A stretch of 64,000 nucleotides of DNA from Ahaetulla prasina (GCF_028640845.1 NC_080539.1:102450554-102514553); one strand, 5' to 3'; shown: positions 10,049 through 22,085, numbered from the stretch's first letter. A program made the numbers and translations. The notes: a model not told the origin generated them from the letters alone.

Positions 10049-11708
10049 TTAAGCCCGCGGAAGGTCCAAGGTCCAGCTGACGAAGTCCGGGGGTAGATCG
10101 TTCCAGAGGGTGGGAGCCCCCACAGAGAAGGCCCTTCCCCTGGGCGTCGCCAGACGACATTGCCTCGCTGACGGCACCCTGAGGAGACCCTCTCTGTGAG
10201 AGCGCACGGGACGGTGGGAGGTATTCGGTCGCAGTAGGCGGTCCCGTAAATAACCCGGCCCAATGCCATGGAGCGCTTTAAAGGTGGTCACCAAAACCTT
10301 GAAGCGCACCCGGAAGGCCACAGGAAGCCAGTGCAGTCTGCGCAGGATAGGTGTCATATGGGAGCCACGAGGGGCTCCATCTATCACCCGCGCAGCTGCA
10401 TTCTGGACTAACTGTAGCCTCCGGATGCCCCTCAAGGGGAGCCCCATGTAGAGAGCATTGCAGTAATCCAGGCGAGACGTCACGAGTGCGTGAGTAACCG
10501 TGGATAGGGCATCCCGGTCCAGAAAGGGGCGCAACTGGCGTACCAGGCGAACCTGGTAGAACGCTCTCCTGGAGACGGCCGTCAAATGCTCTTCTAGAGA
10601 CAGCCGTTCATCCAGGAGGACGCCTAAGTTGCGGACCCTCTCCATCGGGGCCAATGACTCGCCGCCGATGTTCAGCCGCGGATTTAGCTGACTGTACCGG
10701 GATGCCGGCATCCACAGCCACTCTGTCTTGGCGGGATTGAGCTTGAGCCTGTTTCTCCCCATCCAGACCCGTACGGCCTCCAGACACCGGGACAGCACTT
10801 CGATAGCTTCGTTGGGGTGGTTCGGTGTAGAAAAGTACAGCTGAGTATCATCCGCATACAGCTGATACTTCACACCGAAACCACTGATGATCTCACCCAG
10901 CGGTTTCATGTAGATGTTAAACAGAAGGCGAGAATCGACCCCTGCGGCACCCCACAAGTGAGGCGCCTCGGGGACGACCTCTGCCCCCCTGTCAACACCG
11001 ACTGCGACCGGTCGGAGAGATAGGAGGAGAACCACCGATAAACGGTGCCTCCCACTCCCAATCCCCCCAACCGGCGCAGCAGGATACCATGGTCGATGGT
11101 ATCGAAAGCCGCTGAGAGGTCTAATAGGACCAGGGCAGAGGAACAACCCCTATCCCTGGCCCTCCAGAGATCATCTACCAACGCGACCAAAGCCGTCTCC
11201 GTGCTGTAACCGGGTCGGAAACCGGACTGGAACGGGTCTAGATAGACAGTTTCATCCAGGTGCAAGGGAAGCTGATATGCCACCATACTCTCTACAACCT
11301 TCGCCGCAAAGCGAAGGTTGGAGACCGGACGATAATTACCTAAAACAGCCGGGTCCAGGGAAGGCTTCTTAAGGGGGGGCCTCACCACCGCCTCTTTCAA
11401 GGCGGCCGGGAAGACACCCTCCACCAAAGACGCGATCGTAATCGCCTGAGCCAGCCTCGTGTCACCTCCCGAGTGGCCAGCACCAGCCAGGAGGAGCACG
11501 GGTCCAGTAAACACGTGGTGGCATTCAACCTACCCAGCAACCTGTCCATGTCCTCGGGAGCCACAGGGTCAAACTCATCCCAAATAATGTCGCCAAGACC
11601 ACCCTCGAGCGTCTCACCCGCATCACCGCAATCTTGATCCAGACCATCCCGAAGCTGAACGATTTTATCGTATAGATAACCGTTAAACTCCTCAGCCCGT
11701 CCCTGCAA
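10049..11708 (-). pseudogene. L2 copy A reverse transcriptase, frameshifted
   Basis: The RT of a non-LTR retrotransposon makes cDNA at a nicked target. The N-terminal part (11708-11397) runs from GRAEEFNGYLYDKI to LATREVTRGW and then shifts frame. The next segment (11514-10906) carries motif A, LVLLDLSAAFDTIDH, and VPQGSIL. After a further shift the palm continues to the catalytic YADD at 10858-10847 and NPAKTEWLWM. The C-terminal WNDLPP region is also shifted near the end. At least three frame changes break the protein. CR1 is excluded because its motif A reads YLDFSKAFD, as seen at 49.1 kb. Confidence 0.85.
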
Positions 11709-11832
11709 CGGGTCATCCCGCCCCTGATGAAGGAGGAGCGAGTCACCAAACAGGGCGGCGGGCGGTTATCTGCCGATGCAATGAGGGAGGAGGCGAGCTA
11801 CGCCTCGCTTCCTCAATGCCACTAGGTAAGTC

Positions 11833-12934
11833 CTAGTATAGGACTTCACTAGTGTCGATCAGCTTCGAACGGCTAGACCTCCAGGAACTCTCTAGGCGTC
11901 TTCTCCGGCGCTCCATCCCCCTCAGCTCCTCGGAGAACCAAGGAGCCGGTTGGGCCCTGCGCCGGGTCAGAGGCCGCAAAGGTACGACTCGGTCTAAGGC
12001 CCCCACCGCGGCCCGTTCCCAGGCCGCAACAAGTTCCTCGGCCGAGCCGTGAGCCAGACCCTCAGGAAATGGCCCAAGCTCCGTCCGAACCCATCCGGGT
12101 CCATCAGGCGCCTGGGACGGAACCAACGTGTCGGCTCCGTCTCCCTGCGGTGGTGAATGGCGGTCAGAAAGTCCAGGCGAAGAAGAGAGTGATCTGACCA
12201 TGACAAAGGTTCAGTGACTATTTCCTTTAAGTCCAGATCTCTCAACCACTGACCAGAGAGAAAAATCAGGTCCAGAGTGCCACCCCCAATGTGAGTAGGG
12301 CCATCAATTACCTGGGTCAGGTCCAAGGCCGTCATGGAAGCCGTGAACTCCCGAGCCGCTGTCGATGACGGGCGGAAGATGGCAAGTTAAAGTCCCCATG
12401 ACTAAAAGTCTGGGGTCTCAACTACCACCCGGCCAGCACCTCCAGGAGCTCGGGCAGGGCAGCTGTCACGTAGCAAGGAGCCAGGTACGCGATCAGCAAA
12501 CCCATCTGACACCTATGACCCCATCTCACAAGAGGATTCGCACCCGGCAATCTGAGGCACAGTGGTCTCCCTCGGCTCTAGACTCTCTCTAATCACAACC
12601 GCCACCCCACCACCCCTACCCTGGGCCTCGGTTGATGGAATGCACGGAAACCCGGCGGGCACATCTCCACGAGGCACACCCCTTCCGTGCCCAACCAGGT
12701 CTCCGTAATGCCTATAAGGTCCATGGAACCCCCTGAATAAGATCACAAACAAGGGGCTTTGTTCACCACGGACCGAGCATTGCACAACATCAACGAAGGC
12801 CGGGCTCTGAGGATCCTGACCATCCGGGAACGGAGAAGTCCAAGGGGTCGGAGCACGTGATCGCTTTCAGACATCGAGCACGCGCTCCCGAAACTTGGTA
12901 TGACCCTCGCTTCCGCCATATCTGCCTCTCCCAC
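11833..12934 (-). pseudogene. L2 copy A AP-type endonuclease, frameshifted
   Basis: This is the remnant of the endonuclease that nicks target DNA for target-primed reverse transcription. The N-terminal motif LMLCNARSVVNK lies in the 12934-12743 frame, GGGVAVVIRESL in 12785-12513, and THIGGGTLDLI plus SDHSLLRLDF in 12335-11994. The order is that of AP-like endonucleases, with THxxGxxLDLI and the catalytic SDH at the C-terminal end. The pieces sit in different frames, so no intact enzyme is encoded. Confidence 0.75.
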
Positions 12935-14254
12935 TTACCGTGTCAATAGAACCACCCTCATCAATAGGAACACCCTCCACCCCCATAACCTCCGAACCTG
13001 ATAAAGAAAGACCGCCGCGAGCATGTGCAGAGACTGGCCCCTTACCCGACGGGTTACCCCCATTGCCCGCCCTTACCCTCCCACCCCTTAAAAGTTCCTC
13101 TCTAAAAACCCCACAAGCTCTTCTTTTCGCATGCCACCTCTGTGGGTCCCAAGACCCGCCAAGGAGGCCGCCCCTCGGTAGTGAGGAGGGCCATTCCTGC
13201 GAGGGGGGGGCACCTCGCAGGCGCAAGAGTTCCTCATGAGTATAGTGCGTAGCAGCTGAGACTAAGAATCGGCAAAAACAAAAGCTCCATCTCCGAATGG
13301 CAGGTGGTAGCAGATGGTACTAGTCCAGAATGAGGACGGACGCAGAATGGAACAGCGATAGGCACCAAATGACAGTCTAGGTGGTATTCTGTCGAGTGTA
13401 TAGTCCAAACATCCTGGAACCGGGGGTGAGGGGAGATGGCACTCCAGTCCTTGGGCACATCCTCCTCCGTCTTCCTCTGTCCCAAAATAAGTCCCATTGT
13501 CTCCCCAAAAGTCCTAATAGGACCAAAACGCCATAGAAGTCCCAAAAGGCCGAGGGGGCATGGATGATGTTATCACAGTCACAACCACAGACTGGTTACA
13601 GGGGAACCGCTCCGAATGCCTCCATCATCTCCCGCAAACCTCCAACAACCCTCCAGACATGGCCAGGAATAAATCCTAACCACCCCAGAGGCCAGGTCTC
13701 TCAGCCTTATCCCCAAGAGGCCAGGCCCATATAAAAGGCTGAACTTCTCCGAGAGGCTGGAGGATATGAAAGGCTGCCAAGTCCACAATCCGGCAGCAGG
13801 GAGAAAGCCAACAAACCGTGGCACAAGAGGCAGATGGCAGTAGTAAGGGTAGATGTAATACCTCCGCTCTCATCCAAGTTGCAGAGGCTGAAACCCCCAA
13901 AGTCCGAAGTCGATGGTCGGAAGAGGGCCGGAAGACGAGTCCAAGGCTAGAGGCCCGCCAGCGAAACGAATCGGCCGAAAAACGGCTGGCTAGAAAACGC
14001 CGACTCATCGCCCCACCTCCGTGCCTCAGAACATGGCCTCCGAATCCACCGCCAGCCTACCCGGCCTCGTTCTCGGCAGCCATGTATCAGAGAAGGTCCA
14101 GAGACCTCTCCCATGGCTGCTCGAAAAGAGATCTCCCAGGCCGGGGGCAGCAAGCGGCTAGACGGGCCGCCAGGACATTGCCAGCATCGGAGGGGCCTTT
14201 TTCCTCGCCGGAGCCGAGTCTTCAGAACAGCGCCATCTTGCGCATGCGCAGAGC
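12935..14254 (-). promoter_or_regulatory. CpG-rich 5' region of L2 copy A
   Basis: This stretch is far richer in G+C and CpG than the AT-rich surroundings and lies upstream of the endonuclease on the minus strand. It probably contains the 5' UTR with the internal promoter, and perhaps an ORF1 remnant (the 13226-12867 frame, Gly/Arg-rich with no domain I recognise). The outer end carries 'cttgcgcatgcgcagagc', an NRF1-like GCGCATGCGC palindrome. Promoter activity is inference. Confidence 0.5.
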
Positions 14255-14260
14255 AAATGT

Positions 14261-14314
14261 CCATGCTCTTTGACTGGTAAGTAGTCATCTCCATGCTCTT
14301 TGACTGGTAAGTAG
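14261..14314. repeat. tandem duplication, period 30 bp
   Basis: The block beginning 'ccatgctctttgactggtaa' occurs at 14261-14284 and again at 14291-14314, immediately outside the 5' end of L2 copy A. Confidence 0.85.
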
Positions 14315-14602
14315 CCGATGCTCTGGAGGAGCAATGAATGGAGCAGAACATACCTGAACAGAAAATACTACATACTTCTTTCTGATGCTAACACTTCCCA
14401 TTGAAACTTCCTCCAAAAAACTAACACAGAGAGACAAAGTAGCATTTTGGCATAACAACAGTGAGATCAAGTACTTTTTAAACAATGAATTATAAAACTC
14501 TTTGGGACCCAGAATTGTTTGCCTTCTTCATCAAAGGCATTTCCTTCCTCCCCATTGTTCTGATTTAAGATTCAGCACTGAATAATTCTGCATATCAATC
14601 AA

Positions 14603-14848
14603 TCAGAATAGAGCAGGAAGGGACCTTGGAGGTCCTCTAGTCCAACCCCCTGCTCAAGTAGGAGACCCTATACCATTTCAGATAGGTGGCTATCCAGTCT
14701 TTTCTTTAAAACCTCCACTGATGAACCACCTACAACTTCTGAAGGCCAGCTGTTCCACTGGTTAATTGTCCTCACTGTTAATTCCAGGTTGCTTCTCTCC
14801 TTGATTCGTTTCCATCCACTGTTTCTTGGCTTGCCTTCTGGAGCTTTG
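14603..14848 (-). mobile_element. CR1 LINE 3' fragment
   Basis: This is an antisense CR1 3' end. It holds the conserved terminal block 'ggaccttggaggtcctctag', then 'ctgttccactggttaattgt' and 'cttgccttctggagctttgg'. It is 5'-truncated. A run of 'agagata..aaa' motifs follows at 14849-14900. Confidence 0.8.
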
Positions 14849-14900
14849 GAAAATAAAGAGATATAAAAAGAGATACATAAAGAGATATAAAAAGATAACA

Positions 14901-15678
14901 TCTCACAAAGACAGCAATTTTGGTGATCTGTTCCTTTCTCACAAAGAAATCTGCCATTCTGCCTCTTGCTAGAAGCACGACCTTAGATGCAAGTACCACA
15001 TTGATCTGATGTAGCAAATCCCATGCTTTAATGCTATTCCCTCTGATGTCGCTTGCTTTCTGTTCCAAATACCGGATTAATCTTAATTGCAGTGTAAACA
15101 TACATTAAATATAACCAAAAGAAACAATGGAAAACAAAACTGATATATTTTAAGAACAATTTGTGCAAAGAGACAACATCCAAATTTAGCAGGTGAATAG
15201 AGTATCTCATTCTTGCTTCATTTTTTCCCCGCACAGTATTCTGACTCAATTCTCCAAAGTTGACTGTAATTTGTGTGAGAGGTATTGGGTTATTTGTTTC
15301 TTAGTTAATTAGATTTAAACACACACATACCACTTTCTTCCAGGAATTGAAGATTCCATTTTTTTTCCCCATAACAATTGTGTAAAGTATCTCAGGTTGA
15401 CAGATAGTGACAATGAGTTTCTTTGATTGAGAAGGGGCTTAACATAGATTTCTCTGTTCATAGTTCAGTACCTGAGCCACTAGACTACAGTACTCTTCGG
15501 CTGTTAGAGGTCTTTGGTTGTTGTTCTGTTGGAAAAAATGTCCATTTGGGTTCAGTTCCAAGTGGGAAGAAAGACACACTGGAAACATGGAGACTGCTTG
15601 GAAAGATGGTTTAATGGTGGATAGGGCCGCATGGGGTTTTAGGGTCCTGGCAGAAAAGAGCACATGGAGTGGAGAGAG
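14901..15678. other. unassigned sequence
   Basis: I find no gene and no repeat family that I can name. The frames are short and of ordinary composition. Confidence 0.45.
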
Positions 15679-16055
15679 CAGAGGTAAAATGCTACTGGTT
15701 CAGGCCGGTTCGCCTGAACCAGAAGTAAAAAATGCTACTGGTTCGCTGAACCAGTAGTAAAAAATATATTTTAAAAAGTTCCAACGATCAGCTGAGCGAC
15801 GCGCAATCGTCAGAACTTTTTTTTTTTACTTTAGCATTTTTTTACTACTGGGTCTCTGGAATCAGTAGTTAAAAATGCTTTCAAAATTAAAAAAAAATTC
15901 CGATGATCACGCATCGCTCAGCTGATTGTCGGGTTTTTTTGGTTTTTTTTTTTACTTTTTAGGCATTTTTTTACTATGGGCTTTGCCACACAATTGCCAG
16001 AGCCTTTGTTTTCTTTTTTAAAGCATTTTTTTACTAGTAGTGAACCGGCTAATGA
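15679..16055. mobile_element. hAT-like nonautonomous element, 'actggttc' family
   Basis: It starts CAGAGGTAAAATGCTAC like the hAT element at 19986. It carries several 'ctactggttc' / 'gaaccagtag' inverted motifs, poly-T stretches and the block 'gatcagctgagcgac' with its partial complement. The right end near 'tagtgaaccggct' is not clean and I found no TSD, so the boundaries are uncertain. Confidence 0.5.
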
Positions 16056-16971
16056 GTGAGGGCTAATCCTATCATGTCTTTTGTGTTGTAGATAAGCTGG
16101 CCCAGCTTTTTGTCTTGTAAATAACCAAAGTATCTGCTGGGGGCAGGGAGCTAGGGCTGAGTTTCTGTTTTAAGATTTCCATTTCACTTTTAGGGGAAAT
16201 ATTCTGCTTTTTTAATATTTCCTAGAATATTTCATTTTTCTAGGAGAGGGATAGGTGCTAAATTCCTACAGTTCTTCGTGCAGGTTATTCAAATGACACT
16301 CAAGAACTCAAATTCTTTTAGGGCTCAAAGCATCATCAAATCTTCAGGCAAAGACTCTTTCCGATGAGCAAGAGCTATGGCAGGGAAGAATCAGTGTCTG
16401 TTAATGAAATGTCTCCCAGGTCAAGGCTGTGTCTTAACTGGAAGAACCATTTGATAGCTGGCCCTCATAATTAACCATTTGTTGCCAACATTGGAAAGCA
16501 ATATGAAAAATAAATAGCACACGATTCTAATGCAAAAGATAACACTTTTGGAAGCATCTAAGATTTTATAGAATGAAAAAGAGATCCTCTGAAATAAATT
16601 TATAGAGTCCTGGAACAAGATTGTAGATCTATTTATTTCTTCCGATGTAATACCAAAGTTTTGTGAAATTATCTTCTCTTGGATTTAAGAAGATCAAAGA
16701 CATAGCTCTCCGTCTGGCAGTATTTTCTTTCAAGGAAGCTGAAATTGGCCCCATCTTTTCTAGCTCCTTGAACAAATCCAAAACAGGCTATCTCTAGGTA
16801 ATTCAACCCTCTATCAAGTGGCTCTTACTGTTGGAATCATCCCCCCAACATTCAATCAGAATCTAGTGTTCTATCACAGAAGACAAATATTCTAGATCTT
16901 GCATCATACAGAACAGGACTTGACCTTCTTCTATATAACATCATTTCAAGTCCTTGCAGAGGGCTAGCAGG
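16056..16971. other. unassigned sequence
   Basis: I see no supported feature here. Confidence 0.45.
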
Positions 16972-17228
16972 ACAAGAAACAATGGATGGAAACTCATCAA
17001 AAAGAGAAGCAACATGGAATTAAGGAGAAACTTCCCAACAGTGAGGACAATTAACCAGTGGAATAAGCTTGCCTCCAGAAATCGTAGGCGCTCCATCACT
17101 GGATGTTTTTAAGAAGATTCTAGACAGTTACTTATCTGAAATAGTATAGATTTTCCTGCTTGAGCAGGGGCTGGACTAGAAGACCTCCAAGGTCCCTTCC
17201 AGCTCATTTATTCTATTCTATTCTATTT
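16972..17228 (+). mobile_element. CR1 LINE 3' end with ATTCT tail
   Basis: This is a sense-strand CR1 3' end: 'agaaacaatggatggaaact', 'ggagaaacttcccaacagtg', 'ctggactagaagacctccaa', then a short (ATTCT)n tail. It is 5'-truncated and noncoding. Confidence 0.8.
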
Positions 17229-17384
17229 CCACAAGAGTCTTCTCCTCTCCAGATCAAACATTCTGAATTCCTATAATGTCTCTTCATAAGATTTATGTCT
17301 TAGTCCTCTAAACTTCATTACCTTTCCTTTAACTTGTTCCAGTTAATCTGTATTTATTTATTCATTGATTTATTTCTATCTTGC

Positions 17385-17575
17385 TTTTATCATTTTTTAT
17401 AAGTAATTCAAGGCTGTGAGCCTACCTAATGCTCCTTCCTCCTTTTCCTGTGAGAGGGTTGGCCTGAGAGAGAGTGACTGGCCTAAAGTCACCAGTTGGC
17501 TTGCAAACCTAAGACAGGGCTAGAACTCACTGTCTCCTAGTTTATATGCTGATACCTTTAACCACTAGAAGAAAT
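17385..17575 (-). mobile_element. old SINE fragment (MIR-like), antisense
   Basis: It ends with the reverse complement of a tRNA-type head ('accttTaaccactag') and contains 'tagaactcactgtctcctag', the typical eroded SINE B-box region. The core 'gactggcctaaagtcacc' supports a MIR/L2-tailed SINE. Identification is by resemblance. Confidence 0.45.
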
Positions 17576-18600
17576 GGCTCTTTAAAAAAAAAGTGATCTC
17601 AGAAACTAGATTCAGTTCTCATGGTTGGATCAAGGCCAAATGAAAGAACACATGTTTCACTTGGCATTTTTGCAATTATATCACACTACTGACACATATT
17701 CAATTTGTATTTTTTTTTCAAATTACAATTCCTAAAACAGGTATAGTATCTATCTTTCTGTACCTGAGTATTTGATTTCTTTTTATTAAATGCATTACTT
17801 TGCACTTCTTTCTGTATGACTTTGTAATTCTCTGCCAAAAGTCTACTTATCTAAGCTTCTTGAGTGTGCATGGGAATGTTAACCAGGAAGAGTCTAATCA
17901 CCATATCTGGTACAAAGCTTTGACACATACATAGATTAGCTATCACTAAAGCCACTTACACTATTTTAGTGGGGGAGGGAGGGGTAACTGAGTACTATTT
18001 AAATGCACGTTTACGTTTTAATGTACTTTCAAATTTTAGAAGTTCTACAGAAGAAAAAGTTCTAAAAATCACAAGTTCTCTTGTATTATTGGTAAAATGT
18101 TGGGAAATATGCTAAATCCTTCTGATGTATTTTATGATGTACCTTTTACATATTAAACGTGAAATTCTAGAACATGGCTGTGTTCAAGGTCAGTTAAAAT
18201 TCGAGGAATTCCATGTTTACAATGACAACTAGTTTCTGCATTTTGTGGCTTATTGGCTTGCACAAATCCAAAAAGTTTAGTTAGTTGATTTACCAATGAT
18301 AATGCAGTGTAATATACTGTACATTAAGTACAAATAAGGACATTAAATTAAGTACTATATTAAGTATTTGGGGAGAACATGCATATATATACATACATAT
18401 ATAATCAAGAATGTATATGTGTGTGTGTGTGTATTCTTGATTAAAGAATACTAATTGATTACCATCTGTCTTGAAGTTAATTAATGAAGTCATTTAAACT
18501 TTTTTTTAAAGATACAATATTGATGTGAAATAAAAGTTAGGGTTTAATTTAACCCTGTTCTCTTTGTTAAGAAAATAGCTTATATTTTATATTTATCTTT
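17576..18600. other. unassigned AT-rich sequence with TA/TG microsatellite
   Basis: The only structured part is an imperfect (TA)/(CATA) and (TG)n run at about 18380-18433. I see nothing coding. Confidence 0.5.
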
Positions 18601-19150
18601 CTTTTTTTTTCTTTCAATTTTTTATTTTATAACATATAAAAACTCCATTTTCAATTAAACAGTGTGTTGTCTGGGTACAAATAGTTTTAAGAAATGATAA
18701 TCAAAATGTTTACAACATAAATGTTTACATCCTTACATTACTATTTATTATAATATTAATAATAATAACAATAATGTTTACTTAACCAATTTAACACACC
18801 TTCCTTATATCACTGATCCTTTCCATATATTTCCCTGTTTCTAGCTCCTGTTTTTGTCAGCTAACCATTAATAAAATAGGTCCCAGGTCAAAAAATATTC
18901 AGTTTCTTTCTTTTCCTTAATTATAAGTGTTAGCTTATCCATTTCTGCACATTCTAGTATTTTTTAATCACATTTTCATATTTTATATTTATTTGTCTAT
19001 CTATTATAACAGTGGAATCTTATATCTTCCAAAACAATAAGTAATCCTCATTGCATCCTGACCAGTTATATTTAATCCCATTTTAATGTACCAATTAAGC
19101 CCATTAATACATATGTGACCCTAACCACATAGAAAAAGATAATAAATAGA
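18601..19150 (-). repeat. interspersed repeat, possible LINE 3' UTR
   Basis: The start, a poly-T/TTTATT stretch leading to 'cagtgtgttgtctgggtaca', recurs near 41.6 kb. This shows it is a repeat read antisense from its A-rich tail. The body has no coding motif I recognise. An L1-type 3' UTR is possible but unproven. Confidence 0.4.
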
Positions 19151-19265
19151 ATCAAGCTTTACATTTCTATCCTGATATATATGATGATGCAAAATATTTG
19201 CTGCAATATTATCTAATTCCAAAGACCAAGGGGATTACAGTCATCCAAAGGTCAATTGTATATAG

Positions 19266-19403
19266 CAGGGGTCTCCAACCTTGGCGGCAACTTTAAGACT
19301 TGTGGACTTGAACTCCCAGAATCCCTCAGCCAGCAAAGCTAGCTGAGGAATTCTGGGAGCTGAAGTCCACAAGTCTTAAAGTTGCCAAGGTTGAAGACCC
19401 CTG
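19266..19403. mobile_element. palindromic hAT MITE
   Basis: This is a 138-bp near-perfect palindrome. It begins CAGGGGTCTCCAACCTTGG, ends CCAAGGTTGAAGACCCCTG, and folds around 'cagccagcaaagctagctg'. The terminal CAGGGG is hAT-like. The flanking 8-mers gtatatag and ttctaaag match at only five positions, so the TSD is decayed. A deleted relative lies at 7087-7169. Confidence 0.75.
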
Positions 19404-19977
19404 TTCTAAAGGATTCTCTTTGATCATTACTAACACATCTTCCCAATGTTGATGAATAATAATGGTGATTTTATAAGTCCAGTGATGATTAAGTTTATGT
19501 TTAACAGAATACACGTTATTAAAGGATGATTTCATGTGATGCCTGCATTTCAGTGAGTGATTAGAAAATAACCTTTTTCTTCTACAAGTTCCTATCATTT
19601 CCAGCAAGACTGAAGATGCTAATAGTCCCATTCATCACCACTTTGATAAAATTATTTGGCTTGGAGAATCACTTGGGAGTACTAATTCTCCTGCAGTGAT
19701 GTGGTTTTCTGATTGCTGGAGGGGAAAAATGCAACATGAAATTTCAAGTGTATTCAGAAATGTTTAATTGGTAACAACGTATAATCTTTCAGAGGCATGG
19801 TAAAATACTCGTTTTTCTTCTGTGCTTATTATATTGATTTCTTAAAAACTGGAGATAGACTAATTTTTCTTCCAAACGGTATTCGAATAATGGACCAAAC
19901 ATGAAATGGTGTAGAAGAAATTTCAGAACATCATTTGAAGGTCATGGCTGGGGAAATGAAGATTACTAATATACTGG
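19404..19977. other. unassigned sequence
   Basis: I see no supported gene or repeat here. Confidence 0.45.
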
Positions 19978-19985
19978 GACTATGC

Positions 19986-20399
19986 CAGGGTAAAATGCTA
20001 CCAGTTTGCATGGGTTCAAGCAAACTGGTAGTAATAAAAACTACCGGTTCATCTGAATTGGTATTTCCAACGATCAGCTGTGCCACGTGATTTATATTCG
20101 CTAAAAAGCAGGAAATCCTGCTTTTTAGTGAATCTAAACCGTGTGTGGCATAGTTGTTCCCCCCCCCCGCTGTTCTACTTACCTTGTTAAGCCTCCTTTT
20201 TTCATGTGTTTGGCACACACTGTGCATGCATGCACTGTGCATGAATGCATAGAGTGCATTTGGTGTGCACCGCACATGCGTGCGCACGCAGCATGCTTTT
20301 GGCACACACTGTGCATGTGCAAATGCAGCGTGCTTTTGGCCTGCACCGCGCATGCGCGGGCAGCGAACCGGTGGCAATCCGCAGAGGATTTCACCACTG
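19986..20399. mobile_element. hAT nonautonomous element with internal GCATGC-rich repeats
   Basis: It starts CAGGGTAAAATGCTACC and ends GGATTTCACCACTG. The flanks gactatgc (19978-19985) and gactctgc (20400-20407) are a 7/8 TSD. The right half holds repeated units of 'ggcacacactgtgcatg' and 'gcaccgcgcatgcg' type, giving overlapping open frames rich in His/Cys that I consider non-genic. No transposase is encoded. Confidence 0.75.
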
Positions 20400-20484
20400 G
20401 ACTCTGCCCACAATACTGGGGTCAATTGTGGAGAACAGTATGTCAAATCAATATCAAAAAAGGGGTTCCTTTGTCTCACCTAAT

Positions 20485-20915
20485 TCTTTTTTATTATTAT
20501 TTTGTCACAACAGTATATACAATCATCAACATGAACAATAACCCATCATGAGAGAAAAAAGTATATATAAGTAAAAGTAAAAGTAAAAGTATGCATATAA
20601 TACTATAATGAAGAGAACAATAGGACAGGAATGGTAGGCACTTTTGTGCTCTTATGCTCGCCCCTTATAGTCCTTTTAGGAATGGGGTGAGGTCAATAGT
20701 AGACAGTTTTTGGTTGAAGATTTTGGGGTTTTGAGTAGAGACTATGGAGTAAGGTAGTGAGTTCCAAGCGTTAACAACTCTGTTACAAAAGTCATATTTT
20801 CTGCAATCAAGTTTGAAGCGGTTGACATTAAGTTTGAATCTATTGTTTGCTCTTGTATTATTGCAATTGAAGCTGAAGTAGTCTTTTACAGGAAGGATAT
20901 TACAATTCCCGGGAA
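20485..20915 (-). mobile_element. LINE 3' end, RVVN-x-WNSLP family
   Basis: This antisense fragment comprises an open C-terminal coding segment, a 3' UTR and a short ATT-rich tail. The UTR includes three 'aaaagt' units. It matches the fragments at 2.4 kb and 31.4-32.4 kb. It is 5'-truncated. Confidence 0.65.
20665..20915 (-). pseudogene. non-LTR retrotransposon polyprotein C-terminus
   Basis: Read on the minus strand, the frame is open to a stop at 20667-20665. It contains RKYDFCNRVVNAWNSLP, a C-terminal motif after the RT domain of CR1/Jockey-group elements. The segment lacks any start and the RT core, so it is a 5'-truncated remnant. The clade within CR1-like elements is not resolved. Confidence 0.6.
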
Positions 20916-22085
20916 GTCATCTTTAAACAAAAACAGACCTAGTCGTTCACACAGTTAACCTAATTCATCCTCAAACACATGTATTATGAGAATTCTGAAG
21001 CCCAATCTGCTTCCCATTTTTCCTATCTATCCTTCAAAAAAAATGTTAGAGAAAAATAATGGTATGCCGAGGCTTGTCCAACAATAATTGGCCAAGCCAC
21101 GCCTATTGCTGCTTGTCTGGGCAATGTGGAAGGGCTAGTGATGCCATGAAAATTTGATAGGACAATTCAATATTCTCCTGACAAAAAAGTTGATTTAATA
21201 TTCCTTGAGAGGACCTTGTACTCACAACATGGTGGTCTTTGCCTCACTTTATATGGCCATGTGTTACCAGAGCCAAAGGTAAGATCTGTCGGGGGTTATT
21301 TAGTGACTGTTGGATAGATGAGGTCATCGAGCAACAATTACACCAGAATTCTAGATCAGTCTTGGGTTCAAGCATTAAACTTCTAAGAGTTTGTGCCTGG
21401 CGTTGTAGCCTTATTCATATACATTACCAATTCTATTTTTCAGTGGGTATGATACACCAATATTACTTACCTAGCTAGACAGCTACCCAATAAATATACT
21501 ATTTGGTTTTTGCTCAAAAAAATCCACATCCTGCAAATTAATATATGCAAAGTGAAAACTTCACAATCTTATCAAAGAAGCCATAGATGTAATTCCAAAG
21601 ACAGAACATTCAGATGGCTTCCAGATGCTGTATTACGGGGCGGATGGTTTTACTGATGACAATTTAGGAGCTTTCACTTCTGCCTAAATGCATGCATATA
21701 GCAAGACAGATGTGCATGCAGATGGCTCAATCTGAAGACAGAATAGGTTATAGGTATGATAAATATGTGTGCTAAATATGTGATTAAATTCTATATAACT
21801 TTAGACTATAAGCGGATTGTGGGTAGGTGACTAAATATGTCTGATAGGCTGACAACAAACAGTACAGCTACAAGCAGACCTGGGGAGGAGAGTTTATGAC
21901 CTATCCATTTTTTAAAATATCCCAGTCTTTACAGATTTTTACAATGTGACCAATATGTGTGAACAAGATTCTGTTTGTGGATTTCACAAAACTGGTATCG
22001 ATCTTCTTCTTGATAAAAAATCTGTAAGAAATCATTAGCATCCCTAATACGTATCCTTTAATGATCCCAGGATTCCCAAGTAGCA
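20916..22085. other. unassigned sequence
   Basis: I see no supported gene or mobile element. Short frames here lack recognisable motifs. Confidence 0.45.

Larger units (their letters stand above)
9826..14254 (-). mobile_element. near full-length L2-clade LINE (copy A)
   Basis: This is an antisense element of about 4.4 kb. Reading on the minus strand it has a CpG-rich 5' region (14254-13230), an apurinic-type endonuclease region (about 12934-11994), a linker, a reverse transcriptase region (about 11708-10049), a short AT-rich 3' UTR, and the terminal CCGCCCT hairpin with an A-rich tail. It is the only copy in the window that reaches into the endonuclease and 5' region. Frameshifts in both domains make it inactive as written. 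Similar strings 'caatgtcat' (near 9813) and 'aaatgtccat' (near 14256) may be a decayed TSD. The exact ends are uncertain by tens of bases. Confidence 0.85.

Noticed and set aside
13818..14273. 151-codon plus-strand frame, GC-rich
   Set aside because: It is antisense to the L2 5' region, and GC-rich DNA has few stops. No recognisable protein.
20141..20551. Overlapping His/Cys/Ala-rich frames on both strands
   Set aside because: They cover the internal repeat of a hAT MITE with matching TSDs. No domain is recognisable, and several frames are open simultaneously because of the repeat periodicity.
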